A stretch of 64,000 bases of DNA from Clostridium saccharoperbutylacetonicum N1-4(HMT) (GCF_000340885.1 NC_020291.1:4711001-4775000); one strand, 5' to 3'; positions 8,296-17,987 are shown, numbered from the stretch's first letter. Made by a program: numbers and translations. The notes: a model not told the origin generated them from the letters alone.

Positions 8296-9225
8296 CTATT
8301 TCTTCAATATAGCATTAACTTCTTCTATAATAGCTTTACTTGTTAATTTATATTTTTCCATCAACTCATTTGGAGTCCCTGACTCTCCAAAGGTATCTTT
8401 TATCCCAATCATCTTTATAATAGTAGGACATTCACTGCATACAACTTGTGAAACCATAGCTCCAAGTCCTCCTATTATTGAATGTTCTTCTGCTGTGACT
8501 ATACCTTTAGTTTCTTTAGCAGCTTTAATTATTAAAGCTCTATCTATTGGCTTTATTGTTGAAATATTTATAACCCTTGCACTAATTCCTTGAGTTTCTA
8601 ATTCCTTTGAAGCATCAATAGCTTTTTGAACCATCATTCCCGTTGCAATTATTACTATATCATTACCATCTCTTATTTGGACTCCTTTACCTATTTCAAA
8701 CTTATACGTATCATCAAAGATATCTTCAGTATTGCATCTTCCAAATCTCAAGTAAACAGGACCTTCAAATTCTGCTGCTGCTTTTGTTGCTGCCATTGCT
8801 TCTCTATGATCTGCTGGAACAATTACAGTCATATTTGGTAGTGAATTCATTAAAGCAATATCTTCAACTGATTCATGAGATCCACCATCTTCACCAACAG
8901 TTATTCCCGCATGAGTTGCTGCTATTTTTACATTCATTTTAGGATAACAAATTGAATTTCTTATTATTTCAAAAGCTCTTCCTGTTGCAAATACAGCAAA
9001 GGTACTTGCAAAAGGTATATTCCCAACATTAGCAAACCCTGCTGCCATACCCATTAGATTTTGTTCAGCAATTCCTGAATTAAAAAATCTATCTTTAAAT
9101 TCTGATTTAAAACCATTTGTTTTAGTTGATTTAGAAAGGTCAGCATCTAATACAACAACTTTTTCATTTTCACGTCCTAGTTCAACTAAAGCCATACCAT
9201 ATGATTCTCTTGTAGCTTTTCCCAT
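8296..9225 (-). CDS. Transketolase, C-terminal subunit
   Basis: 309 residues carrying the pyrimidine-binding and C-terminal domains of transketolase. Features are FNSGIAEQNLMGMAAGFA (with the catalytic Glu that activates thiamine diphosphate), AATHAGITVGEDGGSHESVEDIALM and a final swivel domain with TAEEHSIIGGLGA. It pairs with the N-terminal subunit 24 bases upstream to make one enzyme. Split transketolases are common in Clostridia and usually encoded as here. In this operon it handles D-xylulose 5-phosphate made from ascorbate. Confidence 0.95.
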   Translation of the reverse strand: MGKATRESYGMALVELGRENEKVVVLDADLSKSTKTNGFKSEFKDRFFNSGIAEQNLMGMAAGFANVGNIPFASTFAVFATGRAFEIIRNSICYPKMNVKIAATHAGITVGEDGGSHESVEDIALMNSLPNMTVIVPADHREAMAATKAAAEFEGPVYLRFGRCNTEDIFDDTYKFEIGKGVQIRDGNDIVIIATGMMVQKAIDASKELETQGISARVINISTIKPIDRALIIKAAKETKGIVTAEEHSIIGGLGAMVSQVVCSECPTIIKMIGIKDTFGESGTPNELMEKYKLTSKAIIEEVNAILKK

Positions 9226-9249
9226 TTAATTAATCCTCCTAAAAACACA

Positions 9250-10065
9250 CTAATTCATAATATCTTTTATAGCTTTTTCTTTTTCTTCTTCATTAGGTGC
9301 TTGACCATGCCATTCAGCTTTATCTTCCATAAAACTAACACCACTACCTTTTACTGTTTTAGCAATTATTACTGTTGGCTTTTCTTGTGTATCATCAATA
9401 CTTAAAAAGGCTTGATCTATTTTATCAAAATCATTTCCATCTTCACAGTAAATTACATTCCAGCCAAAGCTTTCAAATTTTTTATCTACTGGTGCAACGC
9501 CCATTACTTCTTCATTTTTTCCATCTATTTGGAGACCATTGTAATCTATAATTGCAACTAAATTATTTAATTTATAATGAGCTGCTGCCATTGAAGCTTC
9601 CCAAACCAATCCCTCTTGAAGCTCTCCATCCCCTAAAATAACATATATCTTTGCGTTATTTTTTTGATTTCTAAGACCTAAGGCCATACCAACTGCATTT
9701 GATATACCTTGTCCAAGTGATCCTGTAGAAACATCAACTCCTGGTACATGCTTAGAATCTGGATGTCCTTGAAGAAGCGCTCCTATTTTTCTTAAATGTT
9801 TTAATTCTTCTTTTGGAAAATATCCCTTTTCTGCTAAAACAGAATAAAGAGCTGGAGCTGCATGTCCCTTACTCAAAACAAATCTATCTCTATTAGGATC
9901 TTTAGGATTTTCAACACTTACCTTCATTGTTTCATAATATAAATAAGTTATTATATCTGCACAAGATAAAGAACCACCTGGATGTCCTGACTTTGCCTCA
10001 TATATCATTTCAATAATATTTTTTTTAATTTCTTTTGATAAAGAAATTAATTTTTGCTTATTCAT
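9250..10065 (-). CDS. Transketolase, N-terminal subunit
   Basis: About 271 residues, the thiamine-diphosphate-binding half. It has SGHPGGSLSCADIITYLY, RFVLSKGHAAPALYSVLAEKG, STGSLGQGISNAVGMALG and the ThDP motif GDGELQEGLVWEA...NLVAIIDYNG. I chose the ATG at 10065 because GGTGA precedes it and the family begins near KLISLSKEIKKNI. An in-frame ATG at 10119 would add 18 unconserved residues without a ribosome site. Confidence 0.94.
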   Translation of the reverse strand: MNKQKLISLSKEIKKNIIEMIYEAKSGHPGGSLSCADIITYLYYETMKVSVENPKDPNRDRFVLSKGHAAPALYSVLAEKGYFPKEELKHLRKIGALLQGHPDSKHVPGVDVSTGSLGQGISNAVGMALGLRNQKNNAKIYVILGDGELQEGLVWEASMAAAHYKLNNLVAIIDYNGLQIDGKNEEVMGVAPVDKKFESFGWNVIYCEDGNDFDKIDQAFLSIDDTQEKPTVIIAKTVKGSGVSFMEDKAEWHGQAPNEEEKEKAIKDIMN

Positions 10066-10177
10066 TTTTTCACCAACCAATCTATATCTTTTAAGTTCTA
10101 AAATTCTAAATAAATTCAAAGTTAAAATAATGAATATTTTTGTAAAACTTTAATTTATATTCTAAAGAAATATGAAC

Positions 10178-11023
10178 TTAAGCTAAAGCTTTCTTAAACT
10201 TCTCATCTATAAATATTTTTGTATCTCTAATTACTTCTTTCCAATCTTCATTTCCTGTATACCAAAATTCTGCTGTGAACTTTCTTACACCAAGTTCCCA
10301 TGATTTCTTAATTATTTCTTCAAAATTAACATGCCCAGTACCAAATGTGATTTCTCTAAATTTTCCTGGAACAGTTTCTTTTAAGTGAACTGCTGCAATA
10401 TGCCCTTTACCTTTATCAAAATCTTCTGTGGCACTACTTCCCTTTTCCAAAGTTGCATTAGTAACATTTCCGCAATCAGGGTATATTTGAAGATAAGGTG
10501 AATCAACTATTTTTACAAATTCCATAGCCTTTTCAACTGTATTCATGAATTCAGTTTCCATTGTTTCAAAAGCAAGAATTACTCCCTTGCTGGCAGCCAT
10601 TTCAACTGCCTTTCTTAAATTTTCTTCAAAATACTTTCTTGTTACTTCATTACCTTCTTCATAGTAAACATCATATCCAGCTAATTGAATTATTTTAACC
10701 CCTAAATCATCAGCCAATTCAATAGCTCTTTTCATTATATCCATACCTTTAATTCTTATTTCTTCACTCATACTTCCTAAAGGATATTTCCTATGTCCAC
10801 TTAAACACATAGTTCTGATTTCAACACCGCACTTAAACATCAATTCAACAATGGCTTTTCTATCACCTTTAGACATATATAATCTAGATAACTTTTCCTC
10901 AGTTTCATCTATGCTTATTTCAACAGTATCAAAGCCACACTCTTTTGCACAATTTAACTTTTCTTCCCAGGTCAAATAGCTTGGCATAGACTTTTCATAT
11001 AATCCTAAACTATACCCTTTCAT
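10178..11023 (-). CDS. ulaE: L-ribulose-5-phosphate 3-epimerase (UlaE/SgaU)
   Basis: 281 residues, a xylose-isomerase-like TIM barrel. The start GYSLGLYEKSMPSYLTWEEKL, the metal-site segments VILAFETMETEFMNTV and QIYPDCGNVTN, IAAVHLKETVPGKFR and the late FTAEFWY are typical of UlaE/SgaU. It converts L-xylulose 5-phosphate to L-ribulose 5-phosphate in ascorbate breakdown. It lies 14 bases behind the 4-epimerase gene. Confidence 0.92.
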   Translation of the reverse strand: MKGYSLGLYEKSMPSYLTWEEKLNCAKECGFDTVEISIDETEEKLSRLYMSKGDRKAIVELMFKCGVEIRTMCLSGHRKYPLGSMSEEIRIKGMDIMKRAIELADDLGVKIIQLAGYDVYYEEGNEVTRKYFEENLRKAVEMAASKGVILAFETMETEFMNTVEKAMEFVKIVDSPYLQIYPDCGNVTNATLEKGSSATEDFDKGKGHIAAVHLKETVPGKFREITFGTGHVNFEEIIKKSWELGVRKFTAEFWYTGNEDWKEVIRDTKIFIDEKFKKALA

Positions 11024-11037
11024 AAGCTCACCTCTTT

Positions 11038-11730
11038 CTAACCTTGTCCGTAATAAGCATTTGGTCCATGCTTTCTCATAAAATGTTTTTCTATTAAATC
11101 TTGTGGCATTCTATTTGCATTATGATTGCTTAAAAGTTCAGTATTTAATGCCATCATTGCAACTTCTTCAAGTACTACTGCATTATGAACAGCATCTAAT
11201 GCATCTTTCCCCCATGAAAAAGGTCCATGATTCTTAACTAAAACTGCTGGTACATGAACTGGATTTAACTTGCTAAAGGTTTCTACTATAACACCACCTG
11301 TATTGTATTCATATTCATTACTTATCTCTTCACTAGTCATATTTCTTGTACAAGGAATTTCATTATAGAAATAATCCGCTTGTGTTGTGCCATATGGAAT
11401 TATTCCTTTCCCGGCTTGTGCAAATATAGTTGCATATCTTGAATGAGTATGTACAATTCCCCCAATATCCTTAAAATCCTTGTACAATTTTAAATGAGTT
11501 GGTGTATCTGATGAAGGTTTATATTTTCCTTCAACAACTTTTCCATCCATATCAACTACAACCATATCTTCTGGTTTCATCATCTCATAATCTACTCCAG
11601 ATGGTTTAATTACAAAAAGCCCTGTTTCTCTATCTATAGCTGACACGTTTCCCCAAGTAAAAGTCACAAGTTTGTATTTAGGTAAAAGCATATTAGCTTC
11701 ATAAACTTTTTTCTTTAATTCTTCTAACAT
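11038..11730 (-). CDS. ulaF: L-ribulose-5-phosphate 4-epimerase (UlaF/AraD type)
   Basis: 230 residues, class II aldolase/epimerase fold. It has [28 protein letters not shown], the zinc histidines in [15 protein letters not shown] and [12 protein letters not shown], and a C-terminal [10 protein letters not shown] typical of the 4-epimerases. It turns L-ribulose 5-phosphate into D-xylulose 5-phosphate. AraD, SgaE and UlaF cannot be told apart by sequence alone; the ascorbate PTS and UlaE neighbours support UlaF. Confidence 0.93.
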   Translation of the reverse strand: MLEELKKKVYEANMLLPKYKLVTFTWGNVSAIDRETGLFVIKPSGVDYEMMKPEDMVVVDMDGKVVEGKYKPSSDTPTHLKLYKDFKDIGGIVHTHSRYATIFAQAGKGIIPYGTTQADYFYNEIPCTRNMTSEEISNEYEYNTGGVIVETFSKLNPVHVPAVLVKNHGPFSWGKDALDAVHNAVVLEEVAMMALNTELLSNHNANRMPQDLIEKHFMRKHGPNAYYGQG

Positions 11731-11844
11731 TTAATTTCCTCCCGCTTCCAAAATTCATACCGCTTTACTCTGATTTAAATTTTTCATTAAAGATTAAGCA
11801 TGGAATTCACTTGATAACCATGCTCGTAAATTTAATATCTATAA

Positions 11845-12873
11845 TTACTCTTTTATTACTGTATAAACAGCTGCTTCATTCTTTGTATGGTTAGCTGAAA
11901 CAATCAAATCGCAGTCCTTTAAATTAATAACTGCTACATTAGCAGGTCCTGCACCTTTTTCTATAATTGTTTCTTGACATTTTCCATCAACCCATTGAAT
12001 ATAAAACAATTCAGCTTCTACACGTCTTACACCACCAACAAAGCTTGGTACACCGCAAAGAGTTGTTCCTACTAAGGTATGCGCAAAATCTATTTCATGT
12101 GGATATGTATAAATTTCAGTATATTTACCATCAATTAATTTGTATATTTTCATCGAATTTCCATGGAATGGTTCAATAGTCATTAGTTCATCCTTGCCAT
12201 CACCATCTAAATCACACCAAGCAACTTCACTAATTTGACCTTCCATTAAATGATTAACTTCCCACTCTCCAGTTTTACTTGGGATTACTTCAAATACTCC
12301 TTGATCACATCCAAGAGTTCCGTGTATCTTTCCATCAACTATATGACGTATATATCCATGATTTCTAAACAAACCATTTTTTAGAACTTTAAGTTCAATT
12401 CCATCAGTTGGATTCTCTGGCAATTTACCATAATAAATTGTACCTGAATGACTCCAGTCATCTTTAGCTGCTTTTAGATCTGCTATTGTTGCAGCAACTA
12501 CATATATTTCACCATCAACATCCCATACATCAAAACGGTGCAAATATGGTAATTTATTAACAGTTTCAATAACCCATTCACCCTCAACTAAATGTCCCCA
12601 AACTAATCTAGAACCACTTGGACTTTCTTTTAAATAAAAATCGCGAACTGCTAAGAATTCATTTTTACGGTTAGGAATAGGAATTATTGACATGCATCCT
12701 CCACCGTTGTCCCATACTGTTTGACGGTGCTTAAAATCCTTACCACTATATGCATAACAAGGATATCCTTTCTCTTCAGAAGCTACAAATAAATTCAATT
12801 CACCATTAACTTCCATTGAACTTGCCGAATATGCCCTATACATTTCATCTAAGTGTTTTTTAATAATTTTCAT
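11845..12873 (-). CDS. Uncharacterised FG-GAP/VCBS-like protein in ascorbate operon
   Basis: 342 residues without signal peptide or membrane segments, so cytoplasmic. It is beta-rich with repeated Trp/Asp/Gly strand patterns (DVWDVDGEIYVVAATI, DGKIHGTLGCDQGVFEV, VAWCDLDGDGKDELMTIEPF). DLDGDGKDE is a calcium-type loop of FG-GAP/VCBS blades, so a beta-propeller is likely. It starts after GAGGTGA. It lies between the PTS IIB gene plus the structured repeat and the 4-epimerase. I cannot assign a reaction. A place in sugar-acid handling is inferred from the operon only. Confidence 0.7.
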   Translation of the reverse strand: MKIIKKHLDEMYRAYSASSMEVNGELNLFVASEEKGYPCYAYSGKDFKHRQTVWDNGGGCMSIIPIPNRKNEFLAVRDFYLKESPSGSRLVWGHLVEGEWVIETVNKLPYLHRFDVWDVDGEIYVVAATIADLKAAKDDWSHSGTIYYGKLPENPTDGIELKVLKNGLFRNHGYIRHIVDGKIHGTLGCDQGVFEVIPSKTGEWEVNHLMEGQISEVAWCDLDGDGKDELMTIEPFHGNSMKIYKLIDGKYTEIYTYPHEIDFAHTLVGTTLCGVPSFVGGVRRVEAELFYIQWVDGKCQETIIEKGAGPANVAVINLKDCDLIVSANHTKNEAAVYTVIKE

Positions 12874-12911
12874 GTTTAATTCACCTCAATTTCGAATTAA
12901 CCTAGTTAAAT

Positions 12912-13228
12912 TTCTAGGTATCCAATTTAATAATCAAACTTATAAATATAATATACATGCATCATTAAGAAATTATTATCGTAACACTACACTAGAAATT
13001 AGATACATATTTGTGCAAGCGGCATATGAAATTAAGCTGTGCTGGTTATTAGTGGAAGGTTGTTCCACTTTCTGCTTGTCATAAATTTACTTTAAGAACA
13101 TGCAGAAATGAGTGCATCCTTCCACTTAGAACCCATCCAGCGAAAATTTCATTAGTCCGCTGTAATAAATATGTGTTTAATTTCGGTAAGTTACCCATAT
13201 GTCTAATTCTTGCTTTGGATATCTATAA
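12912..13228 (-). repeat. About 315-bp structured repeat, copy 2 (between ulaB and orphan gene)
   Basis: Full-length homologue of 7261-7575 in the same orientation. It has the same hairpin arms, and the loop differs at one base. The right end GGATATCTATA matches the inverse of TATAGATATCC at the other ends of the family; the left end reads TAGGTATCC. It lies inside the ascorbate operon, 53 bases after ulaB, so the transcript would contain the hairpin between the transport genes and the catabolic genes. The rest of the 407-base gap holds no gene. Confidence 0.85.
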
Positions 13229-13280
13229 TACTTTATCATTTTTTTTAGCTATTTGAAGGAATATTATAGTGATATATACT

Positions 13281-13574
13281 TTACTTTTTATTAACTATTT
13301 GCTCTAGAACTTTTTCTTCCATTTCTTGTTCTGATAATATATTTTTCAAGCCTATTATTATAGTTCCTGAATCTTCTGCTCTTTTAAAGTTTGATTTTAA
13401 CACTTCTGAACAAAATACTACATCAAAACTTGATGCTTGGCTTTTTGCTTCCCCAACACTGTTATGTTGTACTGACACTTCTATTCCCAATTTTTTAAAC
13501 ACTTTGTTTATTTTCATCTTTATAATTTGACTTGATCCCATTCCACTTCCGCACGCTGCTATTACTTTTAACAT
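13281..13574 (-). CDS. ulaB: PTS ascorbate transporter, IIB component
   Basis: 97 residues of lactose/ascorbate IIB fold. The phosphorylated Cys8 sits in the P-loop-like ACGSGMGSSQIIKMKI. It receives phosphate from the IIA His and passes it to ascorbate bound by IIC. It lies 81 bases behind the IIC gene. Confidence 0.93.
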   Translation of the reverse strand: MLKVIAACGSGMGSSQIIKMKINKVFKKLGIEVSVQHNSVGEAKSQASSFDVVFCSEVLKSNFKRAEDSGTIIIGLKNILSEQEMEEKVLEQIVNKK

Positions 13575-13655
13575 AATTTATACACACCCTTCTTCATTTT
13601 ATTTTTTATTTCATTACATTAAATATCGAACTTACTTTACGTTACTATATATTGT

Positions 13656-15113
13656 TTATGCTTTCTCAATTTCATTAAGATATTCTTCGTAATCTTCTGC
13701 TATTTTGAAATAACCTTTTTTATTTTTAAGATATTGGAATTGTGGTATTGCAAGTAATGCTATAACTGCTATTCCAAAACCTACATATGTGAAGTTCTTC
13801 ATTAAGAATCCAATTACTGGCCATACTGTATCCCAGTCGAAGTTTCCATGCCATCCTCCGAATTGTGATAACCCAAAATAATAAGCTGCAAATGCTCCAC
13901 CTAATACTTGAATTATTCCTGATACTAATGGAATTATGCAAGCTGCTTTTAATCCACCTTTTCTATTTGCAAATACTGCAAATGTTGCATTATCAAAGAA
14001 TACTGGAACGAATCCTGTGATTATTAATACTGGGCTATGGAATACTATTAAACCAAGAATTGATATAAATTGTCCTAATGCACCAAATAAGAATCCAATT
14101 GTTACTGCATTAGCATGACCAAATCCATATGTTGCTGCACAGTCAACTGCTGGCATTGAACCTGGTAAAATTTTATTTGAAATACCTTGAAATGATTCTG
14201 TAAGTTCTCCAACGAACATCTTAACTCCAAGTTGTAATATACTTAAGTAAACCGCAAAACTTAATGATTTTTCCATTATGTAGAAGAAAAAGTTTCTATC
14301 TGCTGCAAAACCTGTCTTGTCTATTTGATGTAACAAATCTGATCCTAATATCCCCATAATTGTTCCAAAGAATAACATCATTAAAACACCAGTTGCAACT
14401 ACATTATCATTGAATATTTGTAAAAATCCAGGTAATTGAAGATGTTCTATTGATTTTTCTTTATTACCAATTTTTCCTGCAATCTTATCTGTAAGCCATA
14501 TACCAAACATTTGTTGATGACCAACTGCAAATCCACCACCTTCAGTTAATTCTTGAGTTGCTTCAACTGTAAGGTTTGCTGATACTGCCCAATAAGCTCC
14601 AAGTAATAGTCCAAGCATAATTACTGCTTGTGTATCAATTATATTAGGGAAACAGAATAATACTAACCATAATGCTGTTGACGATTGTTGAACCATTATA
14701 TGTCCTGTAATAAACACTGTTCTTACTTTTGTAACTTTTCTAAATAATACCAATATTATATTAAATATAAATGCTATTAATAATACTATCATCATAAGAG
14801 AAAATGATCTGCCAATATTTTCAATTGCCTTTTGTGCTGCTGTTTGACCAAAATAAGGATCAATAACTGCTGCTGTTAAATTAAAACGATCTTTTAATCC
14901 AGCTAGTATTGGACGGAAGTTACTAACTAATCCACCAGATGCTACATTTAAAATTAAATAACCAACAGTTGCTTTTATAAATCCTGCAATCGCCTCGTAA
15001 ATTGGACGTTTTAATAACAAATAACCTATAAGTACTATAAAACCAATAAAAAACGCAGGGTTTGTTAAAATATTTACCTGAAAAAATTTCCATATGCCCA
15101 ATAATATTTCCAT
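13656..15113 (-). CDS. ulaA: PTS ascorbate transporter, IIC component
   Basis: 485 residues, strongly hydrophobic with about ten or more membrane helices. It matches the UlaA/SgaT family: PAFFIGFIVLIGYLLLKRP near the N-terminus, GGFAVGHQQMFGIWLTDKIAGKIG in the middle, and PGSMPAVDCAATYGFGHANAVTIGFLFG. It carries L-ascorbate across the membrane as it is phosphorylated. It is flanked by its IIA and IIB genes. Confidence 0.95.
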   Translation of the reverse strand: MEILLGIWKFFQVNILTNPAFFIGFIVLIGYLLLKRPIYEAIAGFIKATVGYLILNVASGGLVSNFRPILAGLKDRFNLTAAVIDPYFGQTAAQKAIENIGRSFSLMMIVLLIAFIFNIILVLFRKVTKVRTVFITGHIMVQQSSTALWLVLFCFPNIIDTQAVIMLGLLLGAYWAVSANLTVEATQELTEGGGFAVGHQQMFGIWLTDKIAGKIGNKEKSIEHLQLPGFLQIFNDNVVATGVLMMLFFGTIMGILGSDLLHQIDKTGFAADRNFFFYIMEKSLSFAVYLSILQLGVKMFVGELTESFQGISNKILPGSMPAVDCAATYGFGHANAVTIGFLFGALGQFISILGLIVFHSPVLIITGFVPVFFDNATFAVFANRKGGLKAACIIPLVSGIIQVLGGAFAAYYFGLSQFGGWHGNFDWDTVWPVIGFLMKNFTYVGFGIAVIALLAIPQFQYLKNKKGYFKIAEDYEEYLNEIEKA

Positions 15114-15188
15114 TTTAATTCCTCCATTATTTAAATTTATTTTACTTTCATTAATTTTCTCTTTCGATTATCTTTCGTAGCCTTTATT

Positions 15189-15650
15189 TTATACTGCATT
15201 AGCTTGTAACATTTCAACTATTGCATCTAAATCTTCCTTACATTCTGCTTCTAATAATTTATCAACTACAGCTTCGTCTTCTATTAAGCCAACCATATTT
15301 GATAAGTTTTGTAGATGTACTTCATTATCAGTAGATGCCAAAACAAAGAATAATCTTGCATCTTGTTCAGGATCATCACTAAAATGAACAGGATTTTTAG
15401 TTCTCATAAAACACATTGCTGTTTCATTAACTCCAACTACACCTTCTTGTGCATGTGGTATACAGATATTTGGAGCTATAACTATGTATGGTCCATATTT
15501 CTTAACATTTTCTATTATTGCATCAGCATATGCCTCTTCTATTGCCCCATCGTTTATTAAAGGTTTACAAGAAGCCTTAATTGCGTCTTCCCAATTATCA
15601 AATCCATCATGGAATGAAATTCTTCCCTTCTCAATTAATTCTTTTAACAT
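15189..15650 (-). CDS. ulaC: PTS ascorbate transporter, IIA component
   Basis: 153 residues, mannitol/fructose-type IIA (PTS_EIIA_2). The active His66 is in NICIPHAQEG, with the usual GPYIVIAP before it. The LFFVLASTDNEVHLQNLSNM segment is typical. It passes phosphate from HPr to UlaB. It is the second gene of the operon. Confidence 0.94.
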   Translation of the reverse strand: MLKELIEKGRISFHDGFDNWEDAIKASCKPLINDGAIEEAYADAIIENVKKYGPYIVIAPNICIPHAQEGVVGVNETAMCFMRTKNPVHFSDDPEQDARLFFVLASTDNEVHLQNLSNMVGLIEDEAVVDKLLEAECKEDLDAIVEMLQANAV

Positions 15651-15707
15651 CTCTTTCCTCCTTATTATTTGGATAGAGGGCTAATTCATAACCCTCTATG
15701 AATTTTA

Positions 15708-16772
15708 CTATAACATTGATTTAAATGGTAGGTCTGGTTCTATTTCAAATGCATCGTGGAAGCCTCTATCGTGATGATATTGCATTACATCCTTATCGTT
15801 TGGATAAACGAATTTGCCACCGACTTCCCAAATAAATGGTTTAAATTTATATTGTAATCTATATTTTCTCATATTCCATAAAGTTATAATTTCTTGTGTA
15901 TCAGCCATAAAGTTTGTCCAGATATCATGATGGAATGGAATGACAACTTTAGTATTTAAACATTCAGCCATTCTTAAGATATCAATAGAGGTCATTTTAT
16001 CTGTCATCCCCCTTGGATTTTCACCAAATGATCCTAAAGCAACATCTATTTTATGATCGTTACCATGTTTTGCATAGTAATTAGAATAATGTGAATCACC
16101 ACTATGATAAAGGCTTCCACCTGGAGTTTTGAAAAGATAATTTACAGCTAACTTATCCATATCCCTTGGCATTTTATCTTTTAATATTGTACCTTTTGGC
16201 GCTGTAACAAGTTCAGTACGATCAAAAGAATCAAGTGCAACAATTTCTGTATCTTTTACTTTTACCACATCACCAGGTTTTACAACTATACATTGGTCTT
16301 CTGGAACTCCCCAGCCTAACCAAATATCTACACAAGCTTGTGGTCCTATGAATTTAACATCCTTTGAACAATTTTGAATTACAGCTGCTGCTACATTTGC
16401 ATCAATATGATCACTATGATCATGTGTAGCTAAAATTGCATCAACTTCTTTTATTTTAAAAGGATCAATAACACAAACTGAATTTCTTAAATTTGGTTGC
16501 ATTGCTACGCATCCTATCATCCTTTGATGTTGATGCTGTTTAGCCATTAATGGATTTGCTTTTGTTTTCTTTCCTGAATTAACCCATAAGTCTACACATA
16601 TATTTGCATTTCCTTCAGATTTAAGCCATATTCCTGTACATCCCAACCACCACATTGCAAAGGTTCCTGGTTTCACTTCTTCTTGTTCTATTTCTTCATT
16701 AAGCCATGTTCCCCATTCTGGAAATGTGTTTAATATCCAAGACTCTCTTGTAATTTCATTTACTTTTGACAC
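15708..16772 (-). CDS. ulaG: L-ascorbate-6-phosphate lactonase
   Basis: 354 residues, metallo-beta-lactamase fold: [18 protein letters not shown], the metal motif [23 protein letters not shown] and PFHHDIW. It opens the lactone of ascorbate 6-phosphate to give 3-keto-L-gulonate 6-phosphate. The start is GTG at 16772, placed by the GGGGAGA ribosome site; no nearby ATG fits. It is the first gene of the ula operon. The next enzyme of the standard pathway, the UlaD decarboxylase, is not encoded in this window. Confidence 0.95.
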   Translation of the reverse strand: MSKVNEITRESWILNTFPEWGTWLNEEIEQEEVKPGTFAMWWLGCTGIWLKSEGNANICVDLWVNSGKKTKANPLMAKQHQHQRMIGCVAMQPNLRNSVCVIDPFKIKEVDAILATHDHSDHIDANVAAAVIQNCSKDVKFIGPQACVDIWLGWGVPEDQCIVVKPGDVVKVKDTEIVALDSFDRTELVTAPKGTILKDKMPRDMDKLAVNYLFKTPGGSLYHSGDSHYSNYYAKHGNDHKIDVALGSFGENPRGMTDKMTSIDILRMAECLNTKVVIPFHHDIWTNFMADTQEIITLWNMRKYRLQYKFKPFIWEVGGKFVYPNDKDVMQYHHDRGFHDAFEIEPDLPFKSML

Positions 16773-16824
16773 TTTAAATCTCCCCTTTATTATAATTAAT
16801 GATCTTTTATTTTCTTATTTTATC

Positions 16825-16983
16825 TTTTTGAACGTTTTGAATTATTTATTTTGAACTTTCTGTCTTGTTTATGTTTTCATAATACACCAACAATTCAAAA
16901 AGTTCAAGTATTTTTTGAACGTTTTTTTATTTTTTTATTTTTTGATCATTTTTATTGAACTTTTTGAACATTTATATTATACT
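16825..16983. promoter_or_regulatory. Divergent ula promoters with five TTGAAC-type operator boxes
   Basis: The 390-base gap between ulaG and the DeoR gene holds two promoters. The minus-strand one has TTGAAC (16902-16907) and TATTAT (16879-16884) at 17 bases. The plus-strand one has TTGAAC (16955-16960) and TATACT (16978-16983), also at 17 bases. Boxes of the form TTGAACnTTTTGAA or its inverse occur at about 16828-16842, 16851-16860, 16892-16907, 16915-16922 and 16955-16970. Two of them cover the -35 hexamers. This pattern suits repression of both directions by the DeoR protein. Confidence 0.7.
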
Positions 16984-17162
16984 GATATTGGATACACTCT
17001 AATTATTGTTAATTTAGTCTATACAAAAACATACTATAGATAATCAACATAATCATTAAGTGGATAGTGTATACGCACTTTACAGGAAGTAAATTATCTA
17101 TATTTTATTTATTCGATATATTCATAAAACTTATCAATTATATTAAAGGAGGAGCAACTTAA

Positions 17163-17957
17163 ATGAAAAAGACTCAAGGTATCGTATCTAAAAGACGAGC
17201 AAGAATTTTAGAATATTTAAATTCAAACGAAACTATTAGCAACAATGAATTAGCCGAAAAGCTAAATATATCTCCTCTAACTTTAAGAAGAGATTTGCAA
17301 GCATTAGATGAAGAAGGCTTGGTAGTAAGACATTATGGTGGTGCAAAATTAGCATCTTCAAGTGATAAATATGAAAATCCAAGTTCTAATGAAAATGAAA
17401 ACAATTCAACATTACTTGATAACAAACATGCTCTAGCAAAATATGCTGCTAGTTTGATAAATGATGGGGACACAATATTTATTAATTCTAGTTCAACTGC
17501 ACTATTAATATTAGAGTATTTAGGCCATAAACGTGTTTATGTCGTTACAAACAATGGCAAAGCACTTCATTCTACTATTGGCCCTAACATAGATCTTGTT
17601 TTAACTGGAGGACAGGTTTATGAAAGAAAACAATCACTAATTGGGGAATTTGCAACTTACATTCTTTCAAAAATTACTGCTAACAAATGTTTCTTAGGGG
17701 TTAGCGGAATAGATTGTGATTTAGGCATTAGTACATCAGTTCTTCAAGAAACACTTGTTAATCACGAAATGATTAACCGTTGTGGCGGACCGATTTATGT
17801 TTTAGCTGATAGCAACAAAATTGGTAAGCACCATAATTTTTCAAGTGGCGAAATAAACGAAATTTCTCATCTTATTACAGATTCAAATATAAGCGATGAG
17901 GATATTGAAAAATTCAAAGAAAAAGGAGTTACTGTAACAAAAGTAACTAATGAATAA
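17163..17957 (+). CDS. ulaR: DeoR-family regulator of the ascorbate operon
   Basis: 264 residues. An N-terminal winged helix-turn-helix (RRARILEYLNSNETISNNELAEKLNISPLTLRRDLQALDEEGLVVRHYGGAKL) is followed by a sugar-phosphate sensor domain (about 95-250: GDTIFINSSSTALLILEYL, VYVVTNNGKALHS, CFLGVSGIDCDLGIST, VYVLADSNKIGK). It starts after AAAGGAGGAGC. Divergence from ulaG and the shared box array point to an UlaR-type repressor relieved by an ascorbate-derived phosphate. The effector is inferred. Confidence 0.87.
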   Translation: MKKTQGIVSKRRARILEYLNSNETISNNELAEKLNISPLTLRRDLQALDEEGLVVRHYGGAKLASSSDKYENPSSNENENNSTLLDNKHALAKYAASLINDGDTIFINSSSTALLILEYLGHKRVYVVTNNGKALHSTIGPNIDLVLTGGQVYERKQSLIGEFATYILSKITANKCFLGVSGIDCDLGISTSVLQETLVNHEMINRCGGPIYVLADSNKIGKHHNFSSGEINEISHLITDSNISDEDIEKFKEKGVTVTKVTNE

Positions 17958-17987
17958 TTAGTAAATCTAAGCTATTGCAAATAATTA

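Noticed and set aside
12872-13084. Small open frame inside repeat copy 2
   Set aside because: The frame is not conserved in the other two copies, while the hairpin is.
7261-13228. Composite transposon formed by repeat copies 1 and 2
   Set aside because: No transposase, no convincing target duplication, and the third copy stands alone in 3'-UTR position.
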